NCBI GenBank assembly: GCA_016222825.1
Contig: JACRQF010000019.1
Span: 124,001-188,000, forward strand
Source: Verrucomicrobiota bacterium
GTDB lineage: Bacteria; Verrucomicrobiota; Verrucomicrobiia; CAIQCK01
Direction of reading: 5' to 3'
DNA: 64,000 nucleotides
Shown here one piece after another: positions 28,391-35,715 of this stretch (the stretch's first letter is position 1; each line of letters opens with the position of its first letter). A model generated the notes under the pieces. It was not told the origin of the DNA and ran no database searches. It was given only the letters and a program-made list of their open reading frames with translations. Both the position numbers and the translations under genes were made by a program.

Positions 28391-28443
28391 CCCGGCGGAT
28401 GACGCGGGAGGGGCTGATCAGATTTTCCCGCGCATCCGCCGGG
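28391..28443 (+). terminator. Long hairpin after the PDZ gene
   Basis: cccggcggatgacgcggga (28391-28409) pairs with tcccgcgcatccgccggg (28426-28443) with one unpaired base. There is no clear T-run, but the hairpin lies just upstream of the atp promoter and may insulate the operon. Confidence 0.5.
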
Positions 28444-28475
28444 TTCATTTTCTGAAAACGTCCCCTGGAAAACGC

Positions 28476-28504
28476 TTGCTTGGCCCGGTTGGGGTGCCTA
28501 TAGT
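28476..28504 (+). promoter_or_regulatory. Promoter of the ATP synthase operon
   Basis: ttgctt at 28476-28481 and tatagt at 28499-28504 with exactly 17 bases between, close to the sigma-70 consensus. The atpB start follows 26 bases downstream. The same -10 hexamer and spacing occur before hisG. Confidence 0.65.
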
Positions 28505-28530
28505 CCGCGCGTTTTTTCGCGCCATTTTCG

Positions 28531-29337
28531 ATGACAGCAGAACACGTTATGCCAACGTTCGCGGAGCCGTTGTTTCACATCGGCCCGCTGCCGGTCACCA
28601 ACTCGATGTTGGTGGCATGGATCGTCGCGGCCGGGCTGATTGCCTTGGTGCAACTCGGCACGCGGAAGGTGCAGTTGCTGCCGGGCGGATTGCAGAACTT
28701 CCTGGAGTTCGTCGTCGAGGGACTGCACGATTTATTGGAGGGAATCATCGGGCCGGACTTCGTCAAGCGCACGTTCCCATTCATGGCGACGGTGTTCATC
28801 TTCATCCTCTGCTGCAACTGGTCAGGACTGATTCCCGGTTTCGCGACGATCGGCTGGGGCCACGCGACGGAACATGGTTTCAAGGTAACAACGCCGCTGC
28901 TGCGGCCGGCCAACGCAGACGTGAACATGACCGGCGCGATGGCGTTGACATTCACGGTGCTCTGGTGCGTCTGGTATGTGCAGGCGCATGGCGTTGGCGG
29001 CGCGCTGAAGCACCTGTTCGCACCGAAGGGCGGAATGCACGGGGCGATCCTGCTCGTGTTGGTGCCGGTGTTTGCGTTCGTGGGGCTCCTGGAACTGGTT
29101 TCAATCTTCTTCGTGAGGCCGTTGGGCCTGACGATTCGTTTGTTTGGCAACATCTACGCCGGTGACAACCTGCTGGAGGCGATGGCCGTCGTCATCCCGC
29201 CGCCGTTCTCCGCCCTGACGATGCTGCCGTTCTATTTTCTGGAGCTGATTGTCGGTGTCGTGCAGGCGCTGGTGTTCATGCTGTTGTGCGCCGCGTTTAC
29301 GACGGCGGCGATCATGCACGAGGAAGAAGGCCATTGA
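28531..29337 (+). CDS. atpB: ATP synthase Fo subunit a
   Basis: 268 residues; the membrane stator protein that guides protons to the c-ring. The conserved arginine helix is visible in RPLGLTIRLFGNIYAG (about 192-207), followed by a hydrophobic C-terminal helix. It is the first gene of the ATP synthase operon in the order a, c, b, delta, alpha, gamma, beta, epsilon. No atpI precedes it in the window. Confidence 0.95.
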   Translation: MTAEHVMPTFAEPLFHIGPLPVTNSMLVAWIVAAGLIALVQLGTRKVQLLPGGLQNFLEFVVEGLHDLLEGIIGPDFVKRTFPFMATVFIFILCCNWSGLIPGFATIGWGHATEHGFKVTTPLLRPANADVNMTGAMALTFTVLWCVWYVQAHGVGGALKHLFAPKGGMHGAILLVLVPVFAFVGLLELVSIFFVRPLGLTIRLFGNIYAGDNLLEAMAVVIPPPFSALTMLPFYFLELIVGVVQALVFMLLCAAFTTAAIMHEEEGH

Positions 29338-29436
29338 TCGGCCGGAAATAAGACAAGTTTTCGCGGTTGAAACGTCGCGCGGCCGGTGCCGCCGCGATGG
29401 CCGCGGAGTGAAAAGCAGTTGAGAAAGGAAGCAAGA

Positions 29437-29670
29437 ATGATTAGCGAGTTGGCAGTTCTGGCGCAGGCGGCTGCGCCCATGTTCAACGCGAAGTTTGCCG
29501 TGGCAATCGCCGGTTTCGGCGCAGCCATCGGCGTCGGTCTGGTCGGCTGGGGCGCGACGAACGCCATCGGCCGCAACCCCGGCGCGTTCGGCAAAATCCT
29601 GGTGATGGGCATTCTCGGCATGGCGTTCGCCGAGGCCATCGCGTTTTACGCGCTGTTCCTGGGCAACTGA
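29437..29670 (+). CDS. atpE: ATP synthase Fo subunit c
   Basis: 77 residues, two hydrophobic helices with a glycine-rich first helix (AGFGAAIGVGLVGWGA), the polar loop RNPGAFGK and the ion-binding glutamate E66 in MAFAEAIAF. The residue following the glutamate is alanine, not serine, so proton rather than sodium use is likely. A strong ribosome-binding site (gaaagga) precedes the ATG. Confidence 0.95.
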   Translation: MISELAVLAQAAAPMFNAKFAVAIAGFGAAIGVGLVGWGATNAIGRNPGAFGKILVMGILGMAFAEAIAFYALFLGN

Positions 29671-29693
29671 GCGGCCCGCCACCACCATCACGG

Positions 29694-29716
29694 CGCGCGG
29701 GGCTTTTGACCGCGCG
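29694..29716 (+). promoter_or_regulatory. Hairpin between atpE and atpF
   Basis: cgcgcgg (29694-29700) pairs with ccgcgcg (29710-29716). Placed just after the c-subunit gene, it may stabilise the upstream mRNA so that more c than b is made; this is inference. Confidence 0.35.
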
Positions 29717-29742
29717 TTGTTTGACGGGTCACGGGCATATTT

Positions 29743-30276
29743 ATGATCCCGATAATACTGGCAACGCAAACGCACGCGCCGGGCTTCTTCGAGCAGTTCG
29801 GTGTGGATTGGCCGCACTTCATCGCGCAGCTTCTGACGATGCTGGTGGTGCTGTATGTGCTGAACCGATACGCCTACAAGCCGCTGCTCGACCTGCTGGA
29901 GGAACGCCGCCGTCGTATCGCGGAGTCCATGGCGCAGGCCGAGCAGGTGAAGCAGGAGTTGGCGAAGGCGCAGGAGGCGCGCGAGAAAATTATCGCCGAC
30001 GCGGGCAAGCAAGCGCAGCAGTTGATTGATGAGGCGCGCGCCGCGGCGCAACGCCAAGGCGACCAGCAGTTGCAGCAGGCCATTGCGCAGGCCGAAGCAC
30101 TCATCGCCAAGGCGCGCGAGGCGACCGATCTCGATCGCCAGCGCATGTTGACCGAGCTGAAACGCGAAGTCGGCCGGCTGGTGGTCGAAACCACCGCCAA
30201 GGTCACCGGCAAGGTGTTGACGCCGGACGATCAGCGGCGTTTGGCCGAGGAAACCTCGAAGCAACTGGTGGCGTAA
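29743..30276 (+). CDS. atpF: ATP synthase Fo subunit b
   Basis: 177 residues; the peripheral stalk. One N-terminal transmembrane helix (about 22-43; FIAQLLTMLVVLYVL) followed by a long charged coiled coil (about 55-165), which links Fo to F1 with the delta subunit encoded next. Position and architecture fit the standard atp order. Confidence 0.92.
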   Translation: MIPIILATQTHAPGFFEQFGVDWPHFIAQLLTMLVVLYVLNRYAYKPLLDLLEERRRRIAESMAQAEQVKQELAKAQEAREKIIADAGKQAQQLIDEARAAAQRQGDQQLQQAIAQAEALIAKAREATDLDRQRMLTELKREVGRLVVETTAKVTGKVLTPDDQRRLAEETSKQLVA

Positions 30277-30292
30277 CCCGTCACGAATCTCG

Positions 30293-30685
30293 ATGAAAGT
30301 CTCCAAAGAAGCCCGTCACGTCGCCCGGTCGCTTTACCGCGACAGTTTGACCGATGGGCGGCTTGACGAAAACAAAGTCCGCACGATCGTGAGCGGACTC
30401 GCGGCGGCCAAGCCGCGCGAGTTGATCCCGATCCTCAAGACCTACGAGCGGCTGGTGCGGCTGGAGATTGAGCGCAACACCGCCCGCGTCGAGAGCGCCG
30501 CCGCGCTGGACGGGGCGATGCAGCAGCAGATCACGGCGCAGTTGCAGCAGATTTACCGGCGGCCCATCGCCGCTGAGTTTGGAGTGAACCCGGAGTTGAT
30601 CGGCGGCGTGCGCGTCCGCGTCGGCAGCGACGTGTGGGACGGCAGCGTGGCCAACCGGCTGCGGGAGTTGGGCGCAGCGTTGTAA
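30293..30685 (+). CDS. atpH: ATP synthase F1 subunit delta, short form
   Basis: 130 residues instead of the usual about 170-180. The C-terminal signature GGVRVRVGSDVWDGSVANRL matches the delta subunit, and the N-terminal helical region is shortened to about 75 residues, so the bundle that normally grips the alpha N-terminus is reduced. Gene order between atpF and atpA supports the assignment. Confidence 0.85.
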   Translation: MKVSKEARHVARSLYRDSLTDGRLDENKVRTIVSGLAAAKPRELIPILKTYERLVRLEIERNTARVESAAALDGAMQQQITAQLQQIYRRPIAAEFGVNPELIGGVRVRVGSDVWDGSVANRLRELGAAL

Positions 30686-30700
30686 GCAGGAAACCGTTTT

Positions 30701-32233
30701 ATGGCGAACATCCTTCAAGAAATCGAACAACAGATCGCCGGCGCCAAGCGCGGCGTCGCCAAGCAGAACGTCGGCACCGTCCGCGAAATCGGCGACGGCG
30801 TGGCCAAGATCGAAGGGCTCACCGACGCGATGCTGAACGAGATGATAGATTTCGGCAACGACATCTACGGCATCGCGCTCAACCTCGAAGAGACCGAAGT
30901 CGGCGCGATCATCTTGGGCGAATACACCCACATCAAGGAAGGCCAGGAATGCCGCACCACCGGCCGGCTCTTGAGCGTGCCTGTCGGCAAGGGCCTCCTC
31001 GGTCGCGTCGTCAACGCCATCGGCCAGCCGCTCGACGGCAAAGGCCCCATCCAGTCCGACACGTTCTATCCTGTTGAGAAGATTGCCCCCGGCATCATTA
31101 AGCGCCGCTCGGTCAGCCAGCCCGTGCAGACCGGTATCATGGCCGTGGACGCGATGATCCCGATCGGCCGCGGCCAGCGCGAGTTGATCATCGGCGACCG
31201 CTCCACCGGCAAGACTACCATCGGCATTGACACGATCATCAATCAGGCGCGGATGAACCGCGCCGCGGAGCAGGCCGGTGACAAGAGCTACCGGCCGCTC
31301 TACTGCATCTACGTCGCTATTGGCCAGAAGCAGTCCAACATCGTCCGCGTCATCAACGTCCTCGAAGAGCAGGGCGCAATGCCTTACACCATCGTCGTCG
31401 CGGCGTCCGCCGCCGACACCGCCACCAACCAGTATCTCGCGCCGTTCGCCGGCGCGGCGATGGGCGAGTGGTTCATGGACAACGGCATGGACGCGCTGAT
31501 CATCTTCGACGACCTCTCCAAGCACGCCGTCGCCTACCGTCAGGTGTCGCTGGTGTTGCGTCGTCCGTCGGGCCGCGAGGCGTATCCGGGCGACGTGTTC
31601 TACCTGCACAGCCGCCTGCTCGAGCGTTCCGCGCGTCTGAGCGAGAAGGCCGGCAACGGCTCGCTCACCGCGCTGCCGATCATCGAAACGCAGCTCGGCG
31701 ACGTGTCCGCATACATCCCGACGAACGTCATCTCCATCACCGACGGCCAGATTTATCTGGAAACCGATTTGTTCTACCAGGGCATCCGTCCCGCCATCTC
31801 GGTCGGCTTGTCGGTGTCGCGCGTCGGTTCCGCCGCGCAGGTCAAGGCGATGAAACAGGTCGCCGGCCGCATCAAGGGCGAACTGGCCCAGTTCCGCGAA
31901 CTGGCGGCGTTCGCGCAGTTCGGCAGCGACCTCGACGCCAAGACGCAGGCGCAGCTCGAACGCGGCAAGCGCATCGTGGAGGTCTTCAAGCAGCCGCAAT
32001 ACAACCCCGTGCCGGTCGAGGTGCAGGTCGGCGTCCTCTGGGCCGTCCAGAACGGCTTCTTCGACGACGTTTCCGTGGACAAGCTGAAGGATTGCCAGGC
32101 GCGGATGACCGATTACCTCACGTCGCGGAAATCGGACCTGATGGCGAAGATTCTAAAGGAAAAGGCGTTGAACGACGCGCTGATTGCCGAGTTGAAGGCA
32201 GCGGTCACGGAGTTCAAACAGACGTATAGGTAA
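30701..32233 (+). CDS. atpA: ATP synthase F1 subunit alpha
   Basis: 510 residues; the regulatory nucleotide-binding F1 subunit. P-loop GDRSTGKTT (about 168-176), the VAIGQKQSN segment and family motifs such as PAISVGLSVSRVGSAAQ (about 366) are intact. The next gene in line is an ORF6N-domain gene, not atpG, which is atypical. Confidence 0.97.
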   Translation: MANILQEIEQQIAGAKRGVAKQNVGTVREIGDGVAKIEGLTDAMLNEMIDFGNDIYGIALNLEETEVGAIILGEYTHIKEGQECRTTGRLLSVPVGKGLLGRVVNAIGQPLDGKGPIQSDTFYPVEKIAPGIIKRRSVSQPVQTGIMAVDAMIPIGRGQRELIIGDRSTGKTTIGIDTIINQARMNRAAEQAGDKSYRPLYCIYVAIGQKQSNIVRVINVLEEQGAMPYTIVVAASAADTATNQYLAPFAGAAMGEWFMDNGMDALIIFDDLSKHAVAYRQVSLVLRRPSGREAYPGDVFYLHSRLLERSARLSEKAGNGSLTALPIIETQLGDVSAYIPTNVISITDGQIYLETDLFYQGIRPAISVGLSVSRVGSAAQVKAMKQVAGRIKGELAQFRELAAFAQFGSDLDAKTQAQLERGKRIVEVFKQPQYNPVPVEVQVGVLWAVQNGFFDDVSVDKLKDCQARMTDYLTSRKSDLMAKILKEKALNDALIAELKAAVTEFKQTYR

Positions 32234-32250
32234 ATATCGAGGAATGAAAC

Positions 32251-32275
32251 ATGCGGTCGCAAATTGCGACCGCAT
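32251..32275. promoter_or_regulatory. Palindrome A upstream of the ORF6N gene
   Basis: A perfect 25-base palindrome with 12-base arms and a one-base centre (core GTCGCAAATTGCGAC). It lies 18 bases after atpA and 13 bases before the ATG at 32289, where it would sit in the 5' leader of the gene. The same core recurs inside the gene at 32490-32520. It could be an operator or a translation-controlling hairpin. Confidence 0.75.
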
Positions 32276-32288
32276 ACTCGACCAAATC

Positions 32289-32885
32289 ATGGACTACGCA
32301 ACAGCAATCAAACGCAAGGTGAGGATCGAGAGCCTCATCCTGACCATTCGCGGTCAGCGTGTGATGCTGGATTCGGATTTGGCTAGAATCTACGGAGTGC
32401 AGCTAAAGCGTCTCAATGAGCAGGTCCGACGCAATAGCGAACGTTTTCCAAAGGACTTTGCGTTTCAGCTTACACGGCAGGAATTTGCAAACTTGAAGTC
32501 GCAATTTGCGACTTCAAGTTCACACGGCGGCAAACGGAAACTCCCCTGGGTCTTCACCGAACACGGCGCGATCATGCTCGCCACCGTCCTCAACAGTCCC
32601 GTGGCGGTTGAGGCCAGCGTCCGCGTCGTCCGGGCCTTCGTCTATATGCGCGAGCAATTGGTGAAGCTCGGCCAGATCAGCGCGGCCGACGTGATGAAGA
32701 AGCTCTCGGAACTGGAAGGCCGCGTCGGCGAACACGACGAGGCCATCAAGCTTGTTTTCACGGCGCTCAGGCAGATGCTTGAGCCGCCCGCGCCCGCCGA
32801 GGAAACGCCGCAGCGCGAGATCGGTTTTCACGTGAGAGAAGCCCGCGGGCGCTACGTCGTCCGAACCCGGCGCAAACGATTTTAG
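32289..32885 (+). CDS. ORF6N-domain protein inserted in the ATP synthase operon
   Basis: 198 residues. The N-terminal domain matches the ORF6N family (typical of phage-related antirepressor/regulator genes), with VMLDSDLARIYGV, LNEQVRRNSERFPKDFAFQL and the conserved stretch NLKSQFATSS. The C-terminal half is helical with a basic end. It separates atpA (55 bases upstream) from atpG (start 3 bases downstream), an unusual place for such a gene. An alternative start at 32244 has a badly spaced ribosome-binding site; 32289 gives the usual N-terminus. Confidence 0.85.
   Translation: MDYATAIKRKVRIESLILTIRGQRVMLDSDLARIYGVQLKRLNEQVRRNSERFPKDFAFQLTRQEFANLKSQFATSSSHGGKRKLPWVFTEHGAIMLATVLNSPVAVEASVRVVRAFVYMREQLVKLGQISAADVMKKLSELEGRVGEHDEAIKLVFTALRQMLEPPAPAEETPQREIGFHVREARGRYVVRTRRKRF
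32490..32520. repeat. Palindrome B inside the ORF6N gene
   Basis: A perfect 31-base palindrome with 15-base arms and a one-base centre (core GTCGCAATTTGCGAC, the reverse complement of the core of palindrome A). In frame it encodes the conserved ORF6N motif NLKSQFATSS, so a DNA or RNA structure is embedded in a conserved protein motif. Confidence 0.8.
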
Positions 32886-32888
32886 ACC

Positions 32889-33767
32889 ATGGCCAGTCCC
32901 CGCGATTTACGCCGACGCATCAAGTCGGTCAAGAACACGTCGCAGATCACCAAGGCGATGCAGATGGTGGCTGCCTCGAAGATGCGCAAGGCGCAGCAAG
33001 GCGCGCTCGCGGGCCGGCCTTACGCCGCGCTCATGAACACCGTGCTCGCCGAGGTCACCGCCAACATCGGCGACTTCAAGCATCCGCTGCTGGAGAAGCA
33101 CCACACCGGCAAACGCGCGGTGATCCTCATCAGCACCGACCGCGGCCTCTGCGGTGCGCTCAACAGCAACCTGATGCGCGAGGCGGCCAAGCTCGACAAG
33201 GCCACGACGCTCTACATTTGCGCGGGCCGCAAAGGTTCGCAGTTCATCGCCCGCACCAAGCGCCAGCTCGCGGCGGAGTTCTCCTACAAGGACACGCCGC
33301 AGTTCAGCGAGGCGCGCGCCATCGCGAAGTTCGCGCAGGAGCTTTTCACCAAGGGCGAGGTGGACGGCGTGGACGTGCTCTACACGCGGTTCATCTCGAC
33401 GCTGAACCAGAAGTTTGAACTGCGCCCGCTGCTGCCGGTCGGCGAACTCCATGCCGTGGAAGCTGGCATGAACGGCGACCTCAAAGGCGCGACGCTGGAG
33501 CGGACCGGCGTCGAGTATCTCTTCGAGCCGTCGGCGGGCGAAGTGCTCGGCACGCTGCTGCCGCACTACGTGAACTATCTCGTCTTCCAGATGCTGCTCG
33601 AAGCGCGCGCCAGCGAGCACAGCGCCCGCATGGTGGCGATGAAGAACGCCACCGACAACGCGGCGCAGCTCATCAAGGACCTGACCATCGAATACAACAA
33701 GATGCGTCAGGCCAGCATCACGAAGGAACTTTTGGAGATTGCCTCCGCCCAAATGGCGACGGCGTAA
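32889..33767 (+). CDS. atpG: ATP synthase F1 subunit gamma
   Basis: 292 residues; the central rotor shaft. Characteristic N-terminus (LRRRIKSVKNTSQITKAMQM) and C-terminal helix (ARMVAMKNATDNAAQLI) are present. It begins only 3 bases after the ORF6N stop with no obvious ribosome-binding site, so its translation probably depends on ribosomes that finish the ORF6N gene. Confidence 0.95.
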   Translation: MASPRDLRRRIKSVKNTSQITKAMQMVAASKMRKAQQGALAGRPYAALMNTVLAEVTANIGDFKHPLLEKHHTGKRAVILISTDRGLCGALNSNLMREAAKLDKATTLYICAGRKGSQFIARTKRQLAAEFSYKDTPQFSEARAIAKFAQELFTKGEVDGVDVLYTRFISTLNQKFELRPLLPVGELHAVEAGMNGDLKGATLERTGVEYLFEPSAGEVLGTLLPHYVNYLVFQMLLEARASEHSARMVAMKNATDNAAQLIKDLTIEYNKMRQASITKELLEIASAQMATA

Positions 33768-33779
33768 GGTTAGTGACAC

Positions 33780-35186
33780 ATGAATAAAGGCAAAATCGTT
33801 CAAATCATCGGGCCGGTCGTGGACGTCGAGTTCGAGTCCGCGGACAAGCTGCCCGCCATCTACAACGCGGTGACCGTCGAGTTCCCCGTCGGCGGCAAGA
33901 CGACCAAGCTCACGCTCGAGGTCGAACAGCACCTCGGCGACAACTGGGTCCGCTCCATCGCGATGGGTTCCACCGAGGGCCTCAAGCGCGGCTTCGAGGC
34001 CACCGACACCGGCAACCCCATCATGATGCCCGTCGGCGAGTGCGTCATGGGCCGCGTCTTCAACGTCATCGGCGAGGCCGTGGACGAGCGCGGGCCGGTG
34101 AACGCGACGAAATTCTACCCGATCCATCGCGCCGCTCCGCCGCTCACCGAGCAGTCCACCAGCCCGCAGGTGCTCACCACCGGCATCAAGGTCATTGACC
34201 TCATCTGCCCGTTCCTCAAGGGCGGCAAAGTCGGCGCGTTCGGCGGCGCGGGCGTCGGCAAGACCGTCGTCATCATGGAGCTCATCAACAACATCGCCAA
34301 GATGCACGGCGGTGTCTCCGTGTTTGCCGGCGTCGGTGAACGCACGCGCGAGGGCAACGACCTTTACCACGAGATGAGCGAGGCCAACGTCATCAAGCAA
34401 GACGACCTCGGCGCGTCCAAGATCGCGCTGGTCTATGGCCAGATGAACGAGCCGCCCGGCGCGCGTCTGCGCGTGGCCCTCTCCGGCCTCGCTATCACCG
34501 AGTATTTCCGCGACGAGAAGAACCAGGACGTGCTGCTGTTCATTGACAACATCTTCCGTTTCTCGCAGGCCGGCTCCGAGGTCTCCGCGCTGCTCGGCCG
34601 CACGCCGAGCGCGGTCGGCTACCAGCCGACGCTCGCCTCCGAAATGGGCGAGTTGCAGGAGCGCATCACCTCCACGAAGAAAGGTTCCATCACCTCCTTC
34701 CAGGCGATCTACGTCCCCGCCGACGACATCACCGACCCGGCGCCGGCGACGACGTTCACGCACCTCGACGCCACCATCGTGCTCGACCGCGCGCTGACGG
34801 ACATCGGCATCTACCCGGCCGTGGACCCGCTTTCCTCCACCAGCCGCGCGCTCACGCCGGACATCGTCGGCGAGGAACACTACGCCGTCGCCCGCGGCGT
34901 CCAGCGCGTCCTCCAGCGTTACAAGGACCTGCAGGACATCATCGCCATCCTGGGCATGGACGAGCTTTCGCCCGACGACAAACTCACCGTCTTCCGCGCA
35001 CGCAAGATCCAGCGCTTCCTCAGCCAGCCGTTCACCGTGGCCGAGGTCTTTACCGGCCGCCCCGGCAAACAACTGCCCGTGCAGGAGACCGTCCGCGGCT
35101 TCAAGGAAATCCTCGACGGCAAGCACGACGACGTGCCCGAGGGCAATTTCTACATGAAGGGCGGTATTGAGGAGATTAAGGAGTAG
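33780..35186 (+). CDS. atpD: ATP synthase F1 subunit beta
   Basis: 468 residues; the catalytic F1 subunit. P-loop GGAGVGKTVV (about 157-166), DNIFRFSQAGSEVSALLGR and ADDITDPAP are intact. It is followed by an AT-rich gap with heptamer repeats before atpC. Confidence 0.97.
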   Translation: MNKGKIVQIIGPVVDVEFESADKLPAIYNAVTVEFPVGGKTTKLTLEVEQHLGDNWVRSIAMGSTEGLKRGFEATDTGNPIMMPVGECVMGRVFNVIGEAVDERGPVNATKFYPIHRAAPPLTEQSTSPQVLTTGIKVIDLICPFLKGGKVGAFGGAGVGKTVVIMELINNIAKMHGGVSVFAGVGERTREGNDLYHEMSEANVIKQDDLGASKIALVYGQMNEPPGARLRVALSGLAITEYFRDEKNQDVLLFIDNIFRFSQAGSEVSALLGRTPSAVGYQPTLASEMGELQERITSTKKGSITSFQAIYVPADDITDPAPATTFTHLDATIVLDRALTDIGIYPAVDPLSSTSRALTPDIVGEEHYAVARGVQRVLQRYKDLQDIIAILGMDELSPDDKLTVFRARKIQRFLSQPFTVAEVFTGRPGKQLPVQETVRGFKEILDGKHDDVPEGNFYMKGGIEEIKE

Positions 35187-35210
35187 TTACTGGTAATTGG
35201 TAATCATCCG

Positions 35211-35245
35211 ATCACGAATCACTAATCACGAATTACCAATCACTC
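35211..35245. repeat. Heptamer tandem repeat between atpD and atpC
   Basis: Five consecutive seven-base units (atcacga, atcacta, atcacga, attacca, atcactc) in an AT-rich 68-base gap in otherwise GC-rich DNA. The start of the gap also contains attggtaat, which can pair with attaccaat in the array. Similar heptamers occur at 55021-55048. Confidence 0.7.
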
Positions 35246-35254
35246 CTCACGCAC

Positions 35255-35698
35255 ATGGCCACCACGCTCAAACTCGAAATCGTCACCCCGGAAGCCGTCG
35301 CCTATTCCGAGCAGGTGGACATGGTGGTGCTGCCCGGCGCGGCCGGCGAACTCGGCGTGCTGGCCGGTCACGAGCCGCTCATGACCACGATTGTCCCCGG
35401 CGAGCTGCGCATCATCCGTGGTGGCGAGGAAACCGTCATGGCCATCGGCGCTGGCTTTGCCGAAATCACCGGCGAGACCGTGCGCGTGCTGGCCGACATG
35501 GCCCTCCGCGCCGAGGAGATTGACGAAGCCAACGCCGAGGCCGCCCGCAAGCTCGCCGAGCAGCGGCTGGCCCAGAAGCTGAGCGACGAGGAAATCGCCA
35601 CCGTCGAAGCCTCCTTGCAGAAAGCCGTCACCCAGATCGAAGTCAAACGCCGCCACCGCGGCCAGCCCGCCGCCAGCCAGCACGCGGCCCGCAAGTAA
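35255..35698 (+). CDS. atpC: ATP synthase F1 subunit epsilon
   Basis: 147 residues. The N-terminal beta-barrel motifs (TPEAVAYSEQVDMVVLPGA, GELGVLAGHEPLM) and C-terminal helical domain are present. It has no good ribosome-binding site. The last about 40 codons (from LAQKLSDEE) are nearly identical to a fragment at 38258-38386 on the other side of the peroxidase gene. Confidence 0.93.
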   Translation: MATTLKLEIVTPEAVAYSEQVDMVVLPGAAGELGVLAGHEPLMTTIVPGELRIIRGGEETVMAIGAGFAEITGETVRVLADMALRAEEIDEANAEAARKLAEQRLAQKLSDEEIATVEASLQKAVTQIEVKRRHRGQPAASQHAARK

Positions 35699-35715
35699 CC
35701 GCCGGCGGGGCTGGA

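Noticed and set aside
32251..32322. 23-residue leader peptide starting in palindrome A
   Set aside because: It has a well-spaced gaggaa site, but is short and entirely overlapped by the palindrome and the ORF6N start; reported only as a possible curiosity.
32907..35126. 739-codon antisense frame opposite atpG and atpD
   Set aside because: High-GC shadow of well-conserved genes on the other strand; its translation has no recognisable motifs.
35211..35245. CRISPR array from repeated heptamers
   Set aside because: Units are 7 bases with no spacers; this is a simple tandem repeat.
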